From Clostridium aceticum (GTDB taxonomy: Bacteria; Bacillota; Clostridia; Peptostreptococcales; Natronincolaceae): 64,000 bases of DNA. The DNA lies in the NCBI RefSeq assembly GCF_001042715.1, contig NZ_CP009687.1, forward strand, positions 1,541,418-1,605,417, given 5' to 3'. Below, one piece after another: positions 1 to 7,552 of this stretch. Under the pieces are notes generated by a model that was not told where the DNA came from, did no database searches, and worked only from the letters and a program-made list of their open reading frames with translations. The translations under genes were made by a program, and so were the position numbers. The number at the start of each line of letters is the position of its first letter. The stretch's first letter is position 1.

Positions 1-157
1 CTTTGCAAGCTTGCTTTAAGTAAGCAATTTCGTCAAATAGCAACCTTCTTAAGTAATCTGGTACAATGTTTTCAATTTCTTCCCCAGGACAATGAAGCAA
101 TACACTCTTTAATTGGCCTATTTCATTATAAACAGAAATTCCTTCGTGATTTCCCAT
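1..157 (-). CDS. arcA: Arginine deiminase, N-terminal part (cut by window edge)
   Basis: Only about 52 codons of the N terminus are present; the gene continues past the left edge. Reading leftwards from the ATG at 157, the protein has the opening typical of arginine deiminase: a short lead, then [20 protein letters not shown] and a [14 protein letters not shown] segment. The enzyme hydrolyses arginine to citrulline and ammonia, the first step of the ADI pathway that yields ATP in anaerobes. A GGAAAGGA ribosome site lies 10 bases before the ATG. Catalytic residues lie outside the window, so identity rests on the N-terminal motif. No other arc genes are visible on this side. Confidence 0.85.
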   Translation of the reverse strand, partial: MGNHEGISVYNEIGQLKSVLLHCPGEEIENIVPDYLRRLLFDEIAYLKQACK

Positions 158-322
158 GACTATTCTATCCTTTCCATACACTTATTTTGCTCTCAAACAT
201 TATATTTAAAGTTTACTTATATTACGTATAGTGTTACAAATTTATAGTAGGATTATAAGCAGAGATAAAAGAAAAATATCATAGAATATATAAAAAATAT
301 CATAGAAAAGAGAATCTTTCCA

Positions 323-2350
323 TTAATTTTGTGCTAAATCAATATCTTCTTTATACTGAAGCTGGTAAAGATGATAATAAATCCCTTTGTGTTGGAGGAG
401 TTGTTGATGATTACCAGTTTCTCGAATCTGTCCTTTGTGCAGTACAATAATTTTATCGCAATTTTGTATTGTAGATAAACGATGGGCAATAGCAATAGTA
501 GTTTTGTCTCTGATAACCTTTTTTATGGTATCTTGAATTAAACCTTCTGTTTCTGTATCAATATTAGAAGTAGCTTCATCCAAAATGAAAATAGAAGGGT
601 TAAAAATCAATGCTCTGGCAAAAGCCAGCAGTTGCCGTTGTCCTGTAGAAAAATTGTTGCCCTTTTCTACAACCGGTTCATCATACTTCTTTGGCAATTT
701 TTCAATAAAATTATGGACATTGACATATTTTGCAACTTTGATGATCTCTTCTTCGGTAAAATTTTTATTGTTTAAGACAATATTATCTTTAATGGTGCCA
801 GTAAACATAAACACTTCTTGTAAAAGAATACCAATGTTTTCTCGGAGATCTTTTAAGGGAATACTTTTAATATTCATACCATCTATTAAAATCTCTCCTT
901 TTTGTATATCATAAAAACGACCAATGAGCTGTATGATAGAAGATTTCCCTGCTCCTGTAGCTCCTACAAAGGCGATGGATTCCCCAGGATGAATTTTAAA
1001 ACTGATATCCTTTAAAACCCAATCTTCATCATGATAGGCAAACCAAACATTTCTGAATTCGATTTCTCCTAAAAAAGAATGACCTTTTATCACAGACTCG
1101 GTATCTTTGATAGCAGGTTCTTCATCTAACAATGCGAAAATTCTTTCAGAGGAGGCCATAGCGGATTGAAGAATGTTATATTTTTCTGTTAAATCATTGA
1201 TCGGTTGAAAAAATTGCTTCATGTAATTTATAAAAGCAAAGAGCACACCAAATTCGATGCTTTGGCGAAGGACCTGGCCCCCACCATACCATAAAATGAT
1301 GGCAATTCCCAACGAATGAATCACTTCCATAGAGGGTCTAAAAATAGCAAAAATAAAGTTTTGCTTTTTATGGGCAATAAGAAGCTCTTGATTGTTTTTA
1401 TCGAATTCTTTGAACTGTTGATCTTCCCTATTAAAAACATGTATGGTTTTTATGCCAGAAAAGTTTGCGTTCAGCAGAGCGTTCACAGCCCCTAATTTCG
1501 TTCTTACTTCTCTGTATATAATCCTAACTTTAGTACGGAAGAATCCAGCTGAAATAAGAATAATAGGCACCACACTAAAGGATAAAAGGGCCAATGAAAT
1601 GTTCATTTTTAGCATAATAAATATAATGCCACACAGTACAAAGATATCTTTAAATAAGTTTACTAAAACCCCCGTATACATTTCATGAAGGGTTTCAGTA
1701 TCGTTGGTAACTCTTGTTACCAATTGTCCAACAGAATTTGTATCAAAAAAACTAAGGGGCATTTTTTGAAGATGTGCAAATAGCTGATTACGAATCTTTA
1801 GTACAATTTTATTGCTGGTATAATTCAGCAGGTATACCTGTATATAGTTAAAAAGTACCCCTAGCGAAATCAATAGGAAGTAAAGGATACTCAGCAGTCC
1901 AAGGGCATGAACATCGTTTCTACGAAAAGATCTTACTTCTTCGGCAGACAAACTTTGTGCTTCGAAAATCTCATTATCGGTAACTAATTGATACAGATGA
2001 TCGATTTTATCAATTTTATAATTTGTGTCATTGCTGTTAAAGGTGCCATTAATTAAGTAAGAGGTTCCCTCATAACGCACCAGCTGCAAAGCAGAAGAAG
2101 GTATGAAGGCAAAATCAATGGTATTCTCGTATTCGGTAATAGGGCGGTCATAAACTCTCATATAGTCATCTATAGCTATTTTAATAATGTAGGGACGAGC
2201 TATATCAATACCGGCAATTAAAGTCAATAGTAGAACTGATGTCGTTAAGAGCAGCCAGTAATCCTTAGCATATTTCAAAAGGCGTGCCATCAACTTACTA
2301 TCATAAGTTTTACCTGCAGTTGCTTCATTAAAACGATGGAAATTTTTCAT
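323..2350 (-). CDS. bmrD: ABC multidrug exporter half-transporter, BmrD-like (catalytic partner)
   Basis: A 675-residue ABC half-transporter with an N-terminal membrane domain and a C-terminal nucleotide-binding domain. The first two membrane helices (about 35-55 and 150-172) are separated by a ~95-residue extracytoplasmic insertion, a mark of the B. subtilis YheH/BmrD type (about 673 residues). Walker A is GATGAGKSS near residue 465, and Walker B is ILDEATSNID with the catalytic Glu. The signature motif is FSTGQRQ, not LSGGQ. It follows the 582-residue partner by 14 bp and is surely co-translated; AGGTGAT precedes the ATG. The two should form a heterodimer in the membrane with one canonical and one degenerate ATP site. 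Substrate is unknown. Confidence 0.85.
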   Translation of the reverse strand: MKNFHRFNEATAGKTYDSKLMARLLKYAKDYWLLLTTSVLLLTLIAGIDIARPYIIKIAIDDYMRVYDRPITEYENTIDFAFIPSSALQLVRYEGTSYLINGTFNSNDTNYKIDKIDHLYQLVTDNEIFEAQSLSAEEVRSFRRNDVHALGLLSILYFLLISLGVLFNYIQVYLLNYTSNKIVLKIRNQLFAHLQKMPLSFFDTNSVGQLVTRVTNDTETLHEMYTGVLVNLFKDIFVLCGIIFIMLKMNISLALLSFSVVPIILISAGFFRTKVRIIYREVRTKLGAVNALLNANFSGIKTIHVFNREDQQFKEFDKNNQELLIAHKKQNFIFAIFRPSMEVIHSLGIAIILWYGGGQVLRQSIEFGVLFAFINYMKQFFQPINDLTEKYNILQSAMASSERIFALLDEEPAIKDTESVIKGHSFLGEIEFRNVWFAYHDEDWVLKDISFKIHPGESIAFVGATGAGKSSIIQLIGRFYDIQKGEILIDGMNIKSIPLKDLRENIGILLQEVFMFTGTIKDNIVLNNKNFTEEEIIKVAKYVNVHNFIEKLPKKYDEPVVEKGNNFSTGQRQLLAFARALIFNPSIFILDEATSNIDTETEGLIQDTIKKVIRDKTTIAIAHRLSTIQNCDKIIVLHKGQIRETGNHQQLLQHKGIYYHLYQLQYKEDIDLAQN

Positions 2351-2364
2351 ATAATCACCTATTT

Positions 2365-4113
2365 CTATTCCATATTTATCTTTTCTTCTAATAACTGCTT
2401 TTCATAGAAGTCATAATATAAACCTTGTAATGCTAATAGCTCTTCATGATTGCCTTCTTCTAAAATCATTCCATTATCTAAAACAATGATCTTATCACAA
2501 TGCTTTAAAGTTGAAACACGATGTGCAATGATGATGGTGGTCTGATCTTTTGCTTGATCCTTCAGAGCTGTTAAGATTTTTTCTTCTGTATGGGTGTCTA
2601 CTGCCGATAGGCAATCGTCCAAGATAAGAACCTTGCTATTTTTCAGTAAGGCTCTTGCAATAGAAACCCTCTGTCTTTGTCCCCCCGATAAGGTAACACC
2701 TTTTTCTCCCACTATTGTGTCGTAACCCTTCGGAAAGGAGATAACATCTTCGTGTAATCCTGCGATTTTAGCAACTCGCTGAATATCTTCAAGGGTATAA
2801 TTATCTACTCCAAAACCTATATTTTCCATTATTGTAGCTGAAAATAAAAAACTGTCTTGGTCCACAAAGGCAATATACTTTCTTAAAGTCTCTAAAGGAA
2901 TTTTTTCAATAGGATAGCCGTCTAAAGTAATACTTCCTTGGTTGGCCTCATAAAGTCTTAACAATAAATTTGCGATAGTAGTTTTTCCACTACCAGTTCT
3001 GCCTATAACACCTATTTTAGCTGTTTTGAGGATTTCTAAAGAAAAATTGGTTAGGGCATTATACTGACTATTGGGGTATGTAAAAAAAACTTGTTGAAAA
3101 GCAATAGCACCTTTTATTTCAAGCTGTTTTATAGCATCAGGAGCATCTTGGATTTCAGGCTTTTCCTCTAAAATTTTATTCAATCTTTCCATAGAGGCAC
3201 TTCCTCGCTGCATGACATTAATTACCCATCCAATGGCAGAAATAGAAGATACCAGTAAACCTAGATAAGTAATAAAAGCTACAAAGTCTCCTAGAGACAT
3301 CCCCCCTTCAATTACCAGTCTGCCCCCATACCAAATAGCAATAATAAAACTTAAAGAGGATAAAAACTGTACAAGAGGATGAAAAATGCCAAAAAGTTTG
3401 GCCAATTCCATATTTCTATCGAAAAGTGCCTGACTCTTTTCATTAAATTGCGTAATCTCAGTATCTTCTTGAACAAAAGCTTTAATAACTCGAACTCCTG
3501 CCAAGTTTTCCTGTGTTTGATCTGTCACGGTGGCAAAGGCCTCCTGTACAGTTTTAAATTTAGCATGAATAAGTTCACCAAATCTTGTCATACATAGTAT
3601 TAAAAGAGGCATAGGCAGCAAAGCATAAATTGTTAATCTGAAATTTGTTGTTAAAGCCATCATAGTAGTGGCAGTGATATTTAAAAAAATGGCGTCTGTC
3701 ATGGCAACAATCCCTGGACCAAAAGCCATTCTGACAGCATGAATATCATTTGTAAGATGTGCCATTAAGTCCCCTGTCTTATGTCGATGATAGTAGCTGG
3801 TAGATAATGTTAATAAGTGGGAAAATAGTTTGTTTCTTAAGTGATATTCTAGTTCTCTAGAAGCTCCTATAATGAGCATTCGCCATAAAAAACGAAAAAA
3901 ACCAATGCCAATACCGATCAAGAAAATGTAAAGACTATAGCGAAATATATCCTGATAAGTTAATTGGTTGTTCTGTAACTGATTGGTGATGCTTCTTAGC
4001 ACTTCTGGTATGAAAAGTTGTAATAAATCCACCACTAATAACCATAGAATCCCTAAAATATAGGGCCATTTATTCTTAAAAAGAAAAGGTTTCAATGTTT
4101 TAAAATTATACAT
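2365..4113 (-). CDS. bmrC: ABC multidrug exporter half-transporter, BmrC-like (non-canonical Walker B)
   Basis: A 582-residue ABC half-transporter with six membrane helices (residues ~15-300) and an ATPase domain. Walker A is GRTGSGKTT and the signature is a good LSGGQRQR, but Walker B ends ILDDCLSAVD: Asp replaces the catalytic Glu. In BmrC/BmrD-type heterodimers this pairs with the partner's damaged signature to make one non-hydrolysing ATP site, and the complementary defects are visible here. The start is taken as ATG 4113 because AGAGGTG lies 6 bases upstream. A GTG at 4122 would sit inside that ribosome site. Length and order match B. subtilis yheI-yheH. It is the first gene of the pair. 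Confidence 0.85.
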   Translation of the reverse strand: MYNFKTLKPFLFKNKWPYILGILWLLVVDLLQLFIPEVLRSITNQLQNNQLTYQDIFRYSLYIFLIGIGIGFFRFLWRMLIIGASRELEYHLRNKLFSHLLTLSTSYYHRHKTGDLMAHLTNDIHAVRMAFGPGIVAMTDAIFLNITATTMMALTTNFRLTIYALLPMPLLILCMTRFGELIHAKFKTVQEAFATVTDQTQENLAGVRVIKAFVQEDTEITQFNEKSQALFDRNMELAKLFGIFHPLVQFLSSLSFIIAIWYGGRLVIEGGMSLGDFVAFITYLGLLVSSISAIGWVINVMQRGSASMERLNKILEEKPEIQDAPDAIKQLEIKGAIAFQQVFFTYPNSQYNALTNFSLEILKTAKIGVIGRTGSGKTTIANLLLRLYEANQGSITLDGYPIEKIPLETLRKYIAFVDQDSFLFSATIMENIGFGVDNYTLEDIQRVAKIAGLHEDVISFPKGYDTIVGEKGVTLSGGQRQRVSIARALLKNSKVLILDDCLSAVDTHTEEKILTALKDQAKDQTTIIIAHRVSTLKHCDKIIVLDNGMILEEGNHEELLALQGLYYDFYEKQLLEEKINME

Positions 4114-4153
4114 ATAGTTCACCTCTTATATAGCCTTTATAAATTTATTATAT

Positions 4154-4180
4154 TTTATACCAGAGGATGCCATACATCAA
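4154..4180 (-). promoter_or_regulatory. Candidate promoter of the ABC exporter pair
   Basis: On the minus strand TTGATG (4175-4180) is followed 15 bases later by TATAAA (4154-4159) preceded by TGG, an extended -10. The short spacer makes the -35 doubtful, but the extended -10 is good and lies about 40 bases before the BmrC-like gene. Confidence 0.4.
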
Positions 4181-4255
4181 ACTATTGATTTTTAAAAGAA
4201 AAAGACCATTAGATTATCGACAAGAATCTTCAAATGCAATATTTTGTTTTTATTA

Positions 4256-4378
4256 TATAGATAAACAACATCAGTACTTAATTTTGATATACTAAGGGCT
4301 ACATTTGCAGCCCACGGTTTTGGGGCGAAACCGTAGACCGTGTATATCAAAATTAAAATTTGAACTTGCTTATCTATA
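4256..4378. repeat. 123-bp palindromic interspersed repeat, family 1, copy 1
   Basis: The unit begins TATAGATAA and ends TTATCTATA (terminal inverted repeats about 17 nt, imperfect). It has an inner pair AATTTTGATATA / TATATCAAAATT and a central hairpin ACGGTTT-TGGGGCG-AAACCGT. A second copy of identical length at 54587-54709 differs at only two positions, and a divergent relative lies at 63090-63186. No coding capacity. It looks like a MITE or a mobile structured element. TA bases flank the ends but a target duplication cannot be proved. Confidence 0.85.
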
Positions 4379-4478
4379 AGAGAAGATATTAAAAATTATT
4401 TTTTGATACATAATTGATATTTTAATTTGTAAAACTAATCATAGCAACAACATTAAAATTAAAAGGAGTGTTATTAGG

Positions 4479-4670
4479 ATGAACCTTGAGACAAAGGATA
4501 TGATTACAAAAAAGTTATTAGATGCACAGGAAATGGTAAGAGACTATGAAATGTTCTCAAAGCATACGAACGACAAAGATGTAGCAGAAACTTTTAAAAA
4601 CTTAGCAGAGGAAGCTGGGATGCAGGCTAGAACTCTTCAAAAGCTGGTAGATAAGTATAAAAGAGACTAA
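4479..4670 (+). CDS. Small helical protein of unknown function (63 aa)
   Basis: A 63-residue, highly charged, all-helical-looking protein with no signal peptide or membrane segment. AAAAGGAG lies 10 bases before the ATG, so it is very likely translated. The pattern of spaced Leu, Met and Ala (KLLDAQEMVRDYEMF, ETFKNLAEEAG, LQKLVDKY) suggests a two-helix hairpin, loosely like small ferritin-like or coat-associated proteins of Clostridia, but I do not recognise the family. It stands alone between the ABC operon (divergent) and the MocR gene. Confidence 0.65.
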   Translation: MNLETKDMITKKLLDAQEMVRDYEMFSKHTNDKDVAETFKNLAEEAGMQARTLQKLVDKYKRD

Positions 4671-4674
4671 AAGC

Positions 4675-4692
4675 AGGCACGATTTCGTGCCT
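4675..4692 (+). terminator. Hairpin after the 63-aa gene
   Basis: AGGCACG-ATTT-CGTGCCT, a perfect 7-bp stem starting 4 bases after the stop codon. Only a weak T-rich tail follows, so it may be a poor terminator or just an mRNA 3' structure. Confidence 0.4.
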
Positions 4693-4711
4693 CAATTACT
4701 TTCCATTGCTT

Positions 4712-4740
4712 TTGTATGAAATACAAATATATGGTATAAT
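4712..4740 (+). promoter_or_regulatory. SigmaA promoter of the MocR gene with overlapping inverted repeat
   Basis: TTGTAT (4712-4717), a 17-base spacer, then TATAAT (4735-4740) with TGG in front (extended -10). A perfect inverted repeat TTTGTAT-GAA-ATACAAA (4711-4727) covers the -35 element, a plausible autoregulatory operator for the MocR protein encoded just downstream. The promoter elements are seen; the operator role is inferred. Confidence 0.65.
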
Positions 4741-4784
4741 GTAATGAAATTGTATGGAAACATTTAAAGTGATGGTGATGAAGG

Positions 4785-6260
4785 ATGAAGATTTTTGACG
4801 AAATCAAGCTAGATAAAGATGGATCTTCAGAACATTTATATATACAGTTGTACAAAGTGTTAAAGGCTTTAATTATGGAGGGGAAGTTAAAAAAGGGGGA
4901 CAGGCTTCCTCCTATTAGAAAGTTATCGGAACTATTAAAAGTAAACAATGTTACTATAGTAACCAGCTATAGAATGTTGGAGGAAGAGAAATTAGTATAT
5001 AAAAAAGTAGGTAGTGGTACTTATGTAGCACTTAATTTTCAAAATCATGAAAACTTTTTTCAAGAACAGAAGACGCCTTTAATAGATCAAGGACACATTC
5101 AATTGGAAGAAAATGCTATAAACTTTGCCAGCGCTACACCATCTACAGATCTGTTTCCTGTGGATGACTTTAAAAAAGTGTTAAACGAGGTATTAGACCG
5201 AGATAAAGGTTCTGCATTTGGTTATCAGGAAAGTCAAGGATACTATCCCCTTAGGGTGGCCATCAAGGAATATGTAGCCACTTATAAGATTGTCACGGAG
5301 ATAAGTAATATTCAGATTATCTCGGGAGCACAGCAGGGGATTGATATTATTGCTAAAGGGCTCTTAAATCATGGTGATTATGTGATGATCGAAGGTCCTT
5401 CCTATAGGGGAGCTATGGCAGTTTTTGAGTCAAGAGGTGCAAAGATTATAGATATCCCTTTGGAAAAGGATGGATTGAGCCTACAGGATTTAGAAAAGAA
5501 GATTATTGCTTATCAACCGAAATTTTTATATATTATGCCTAATTTTCAAAATCCAACTGGAATTTCTTATAGTTTAGAAAAAAAGAAGAAAATATTAAAG
5601 ATTGCAGAAAAATATAACCTGCTAATTGTAGAGGATGACTATTTAAGCGATTTAAATTTTTGTAATGATGAAAATATCACATTAAAAAGTTTAGATCATA
5701 AAGATTTGGTAATATATATAAAGAGTTTTTCTAAAATCTTTATGCCGGGGTTAAGGCTTGGCTTTTTAATCGTGCCAAAGCTTATTTACAAAGAGGTATT
5801 ATTAGCAAAACATACTACAGATATTTCTACCTCTGGACTTTTACAAAGAGCCTTAGAACTATATCTAAAAAGAGGTATATGGCAGCAACATATTAAATAC
5901 ATGAGTACTCAGTACATGGAAAGATTTGAAGTAATGGTAGAAAGTCTTGAAAAATACATGCCTCAAGAAGTACAGTATAGTTTGCCAACGGGAGGCGTGA
6001 ATTTTTGGTTTAAGCTACCGGAACCTTTATCTTCTAAGGAATTATATGAGATAGCTGTAAAGCAACAAATTGTTTTTGCTCCAGGACACTTATTTTTTTT
6101 AAGTAGCAAAGAAGGGTCTTATTTTCGGTTAAGTACTGCCGCAGTAACTGTTAGTGAAATTGAATATGGGATAAAAAAACTTAGTGGTTTAATTAATGAA
6201 CTTATAAGAAAACAGAATCATCATAGCGATCAGACAAATGGCTATACACCTATATTATAA
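4785..6260 (+). CDS. MocR-family (GntR-aminotransferase) transcriptional regulator
   Basis: A 491-residue fusion. Residues ~10-78 form a GntR winged helix-turn-helix (DRLPPIRKLSELLKVNN then TIVTSYRMLEEEK). Residues ~110-480 form a fold-type I aminotransferase domain. The PLP-binding lysine is predicted at K317 in SFSKIFMPGLRLGF, and the NPTG motif (MPNFQNPTG) is present. MocR proteins sense PLP or amino-compound aldimines and control genes of vitamin B6, GABA or related metabolism. No pdx or gab gene is adjacent, so the target is unknown. An inverted repeat over its own -35 suggests autoregulation. The C-terminal ~20 residues are polar and unusual. Confidence 0.9.
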   Translation: MKIFDEIKLDKDGSSEHLYIQLYKVLKALIMEGKLKKGDRLPPIRKLSELLKVNNVTIVTSYRMLEEEKLVYKKVGSGTYVALNFQNHENFFQEQKTPLIDQGHIQLEENAINFASATPSTDLFPVDDFKKVLNEVLDRDKGSAFGYQESQGYYPLRVAIKEYVATYKIVTEISNIQIISGAQQGIDIIAKGLLNHGDYVMIEGPSYRGAMAVFESRGAKIIDIPLEKDGLSLQDLEKKIIAYQPKFLYIMPNFQNPTGISYSLEKKKKILKIAEKYNLLIVEDDYLSDLNFCNDENITLKSLDHKDLVIYIKSFSKIFMPGLRLGFLIVPKLIYKEVLLAKHTTDISTSGLLQRALELYLKRGIWQQHIKYMSTQYMERFEVMVESLEKYMPQEVQYSLPTGGVNFWFKLPEPLSSKELYEIAVKQQIVFAPGHLFFLSSKEGSYFRLSTAAVTVSEIEYGIKKLSGLINELIRKQNHHSDQTNGYTPIL

Positions 6261-6313
6261 TATGATATATTATACATAGAAAAAAGTTGCTAAGGGAATG
6301 GGAAGGGGATCCT

Positions 6314-7204
6314 ATGGAGAAAATTCAAATTATTTGCAACCCTAATGCCGGAAGACAGATAGTGCAGAAAAATATTCCTAAGTTAGTAGACTGTTTGAAA
6401 AAAAACGGAAAAAAGGATGTAGATGTGGTTTATACTATGGAACATCTGCATGCAAAAAAGCTAGCGATTGAAAATTCTGATAGATACGATCTAATGATTG
6501 CAGTGGGGGGAGACGGTACAGTAAATGAAGTAGTAAATGGTATTATGGAAAGTGATACTAAACCTGCTTTAGCCATCTATCCCGCAGGGACGGTTAACGA
6601 TTTTGGTAATTATTTAAAAATTCCTCGACCTATAGATGACTTTAGTCAAATGATTCTTGGGGAAAACATCATGAAAGTAGATGTTGGACGAGGAGGAGAA
6701 CGTTATTTTTTAAATGTAGCTGCAGCTGGTCTATTGCCAGAGGTTGCTCACAAGGTTTCCTCGGAGGCTAAAACAGTGATGGGAAAATTTGCTTATTACA
6801 TAGAGGGAATTAGGGAATTTTCAAAACAAATGTTTAAGCCAATAAAAATAAGATTTCAAACAAATGGATATGAAGAAGAAAAAGAAATATTGTTTTTTAT
6901 TATTGCCAATAGCCCCTCCGTAGGAGGGTTTAAATATATGGCACCTCAGGCTAAAATAGATGATGGTCAACTAGATTTATTGATTGTTGAACATGCTCAT
7001 TTAAAGGATATAGCAACCATATTTCTAAAAGTTCTTACAGGGGGACATGCTAACCACCCAGCACTAAGATATTTACAGGTACAAGATTTTTCTATCCATA
7101 GTGATGATGCAGTTGATTTAGATTTAGATGGGGAGTTAGGAGGGCAACTACCCTCGAGTTTTACTGTGGTAAAGCAAGGGCTAGATATAGTGATACCAAA
7201 ATAA
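6314..7204 (+). CDS. YegS/BmrU-family lipid (diacylglycerol-type) kinase
   Basis: A 296-residue diacylglycerol-kinase-fold protein. It has ICNPNAGR at the N terminus, the nucleotide-binding GGDGTVNEV motif at about residues 65-73, PAGTVNDFGNYL, and a C-terminal beta-sandwich half (SPSVGGFKYMAPQAKIDDG). Such enzymes phosphorylate diacylglycerol or related lipids at the inner face of the membrane. An in-frame TTG at 6287 is rejected because AAGGGG lies 5 bases before the ATG at 6314. It follows the MocR gene by about 50 bp and may share its transcript. The exact lipid substrate cannot be read from sequence. Confidence 0.88.
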   Translation: MEKIQIICNPNAGRQIVQKNIPKLVDCLKKNGKKDVDVVYTMEHLHAKKLAIENSDRYDLMIAVGGDGTVNEVVNGIMESDTKPALAIYPAGTVNDFGNYLKIPRPIDDFSQMILGENIMKVDVGRGGERYFLNVAAAGLLPEVAHKVSSEAKTVMGKFAYYIEGIREFSKQMFKPIKIRFQTNGYEEEKEILFFIIANSPSVGGFKYMAPQAKIDDGQLDLLIVEHAHLKDIATIFLKVLTGGHANHPALRYLQVQDFSIHSDDAVDLDLDGELGGQLPSSFTVVKQGLDIVIPK

Positions 7205-7207
7205 AGA

Positions 7208-7245
7208 GGTTTAAGGTTGGATACTTCAATCTTAAACCAGTTTTT
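7208..7245 (+). terminator. Rho-independent terminator after lipid kinase
   Basis: GGTTTAAG pairs with CTTAAACC (plus an inner TTG/CAA), followed by AGTTTTT. It starts 3 bases after the stop. Confidence 0.8.
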
Positions 7246-7552
7246 CATATGTAAACATATAAGTTATATAGACTAAAATAACTTTAACCTTTCTTCGTTT
7301 TAATAGAAAACTTTTCATAGAAGCAGAGAAGGTTAATTTTTATTGATAAAAGATCTTATATAATTTATTATTGCACAATATACTTCTAAAAAACCAGTAT
7401 ATTTATTAATGCTTTTCATAAGAATTGATATACAATATATTAAAGAAGACTTTACTGATGGTACAACTCTTCAAGCTAAGAATGCAAAAGATTATTATAT
7501 AATAATAAATTTATTTTAGGAAGAAAAAAATGTTTTTTGGGGATGGGATGCT
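7246..7552 (+). other. Non-coding leader region upstream of the large signalling gene
   Basis: No gene is seen. A second stem (TAACCTTTCT near 7285 with AGAGAAGGTTA ending 7335) runs into ATTTTTATT, so it could be a second terminator or a leader hairpin. The rest is AT-rich. No promoter near consensus was found. Confidence 0.4.
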
